NCBI RefSeq assembly: GCF_000196735.1
Contig: NC_014551.1
Location: forward strand, 3,839,001 to 3,903,000
DNA length: 64,000 nucleotides
Reading direction: 5' to 3'
From: Bacillus amyloliquefaciens DSM 7 = ATCC 23350
Lineage (GTDB): Bacteria; Bacillota; Bacilli; Bacillales; Bacillaceae
Of this stretch, positions 63,930 through 64,000 are shown piece by piece. Position 1 is the first letter of the stretch; each line of letters begins with the position of its first letter. Both the position numbers and the translations under genes were made by a program. The notes below the pieces were generated by a model. The model saw only the letters and a program-made list of their open reading frames with translations. It was not told the origin of the DNA and did no database searches.

Positions 63930-64000
63930 TACGAATCCCCTCCGTCAATCTCAAAATTTGGTCATTAGCATCTATTGATTCTTGGAAATACTTCGCCGCC
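63916..64000 (-). CDS. Rap-family phosphatase/regulator, C-terminal end only
   Basis: The last 28 codons are visible and end AAKYFQESIDANDQILRLTEGIRNENM-stop (given in parts: AAKYFQESIDAND, QILRLTEGIRNENM). This is the terminal tetratricopeptide helix typical of Rap proteins. It overlaps the Phr precursor gene, the classic rap-phr arrangement. The position relative to yycN suggests rapG, but the visible part is too short to be sure. Confidence 0.75.
   Translation of the reverse strand, partial: AAKYFQESIDANDQILRLTEGIRNENM

Noticed and set aside
1..64000. CRISPR array, tRNA or rRNA genes, prophage
   Set aside because: No regularly spaced repeats, tRNA-like cloverleaf or rRNA sequence, and no phage structural genes were seen.

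Overview
The window is a chromosomal segment from a member of the Bacillus subtilis group, most probably the B. amyloliquefaciens/velezensis branch. The gene content and order (iolF-E-D-C-B-A / iolR-iolS / csbC / htpG / yxbG / yxbF-aldX / yxaL / ahpC-ahpF / fbp / rlmH / yycP-yycO / yycN / rap-phr) follow the iol-to-yyc part of the B. subtilis chromosome. Protein lengths and start sites also match that lineage (HtpG 626 aa once its start is corrected, YxbG 273, AldX 445, AhpF 509). This taxonomic call rests on remembered family sequences, not on a search.

Layout. 1-9.2 kb: the myo-inositol catabolic operon (partial iolF, then iolE, D, C, B, A, all on the minus strand), divergent from the repressor gene iolR and iolS. 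The shared control region has a readable promoter, tandem IolR-type 11-mers and two cre-like sites. 9.2-24.2 kb: mostly core genes: csbC with a sigma-B promoter, htpG (with an odd ATT start), yxbG, the cold-shock lipid desaturase des with its sensor/regulator desK-desR, tandem-TetR yxbF divergent from aldX, yxaL, an ArsR-MFS pair, an RDD membrane protein and a frameshifted VOC protein. 24.4-29.7 kb: ahpC-ahpF with a PerR-like operator, a royal-jelly/yellow-family protein, and an amino-acid permease preceded by a glycine riboswitch and terminator. 29.8-32.3 kb: a small island with a WYL-type regulator and two divergent genes, followed by a second, degenerate copy of the riboswitch.

32.3-45.0 kb: a complete 12.6-kb Tn3-family transposon with 38-bp inverted repeats and a 5-bp AAATT target duplication. 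Its tnpA (988 aa) and tnpR (191 aa) match Tn1546 in size. Its cargo is the mobile spore operon usually called spoVA2mob (DUF1657, YhcN-like lipoprotein, SpoVAC, SpoVAD, SpoVAEb, DUF1657, DUF421-DUF1657) plus a cardiolipin synthase and two broken DUF421 genes. Elements of this kind are known to give spores very high heat resistance. Here the element sits 46 bp in front of fbp and separates it from a candidate promoter.

45.0-64.0 kb: fbp, then a minus-strand molybdenum-hydroxylase operon with its maturation factors and an aromatic-acid-exporter-like protein. Next come a secreted Gly/Ala-rich two-cysteine protein with a small membrane partner (a bacteriocin/immunity candidate), and an A+T-rich OLD-nuclease/UvrD-helicase pair (Gabija-like phage defence) placed directly behind rlmH. 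The window ends with ordinary yyc-region genes and a rap-phr quorum-sensing pair cut by the edge. Lesions (frameshifts and in-frame stops) fall mainly in accessory genes: both defence genes, the XdhC gene, two DUF421 genes, a small transposon gene and the VOC gene. The htpG start codon is the exception in the core.
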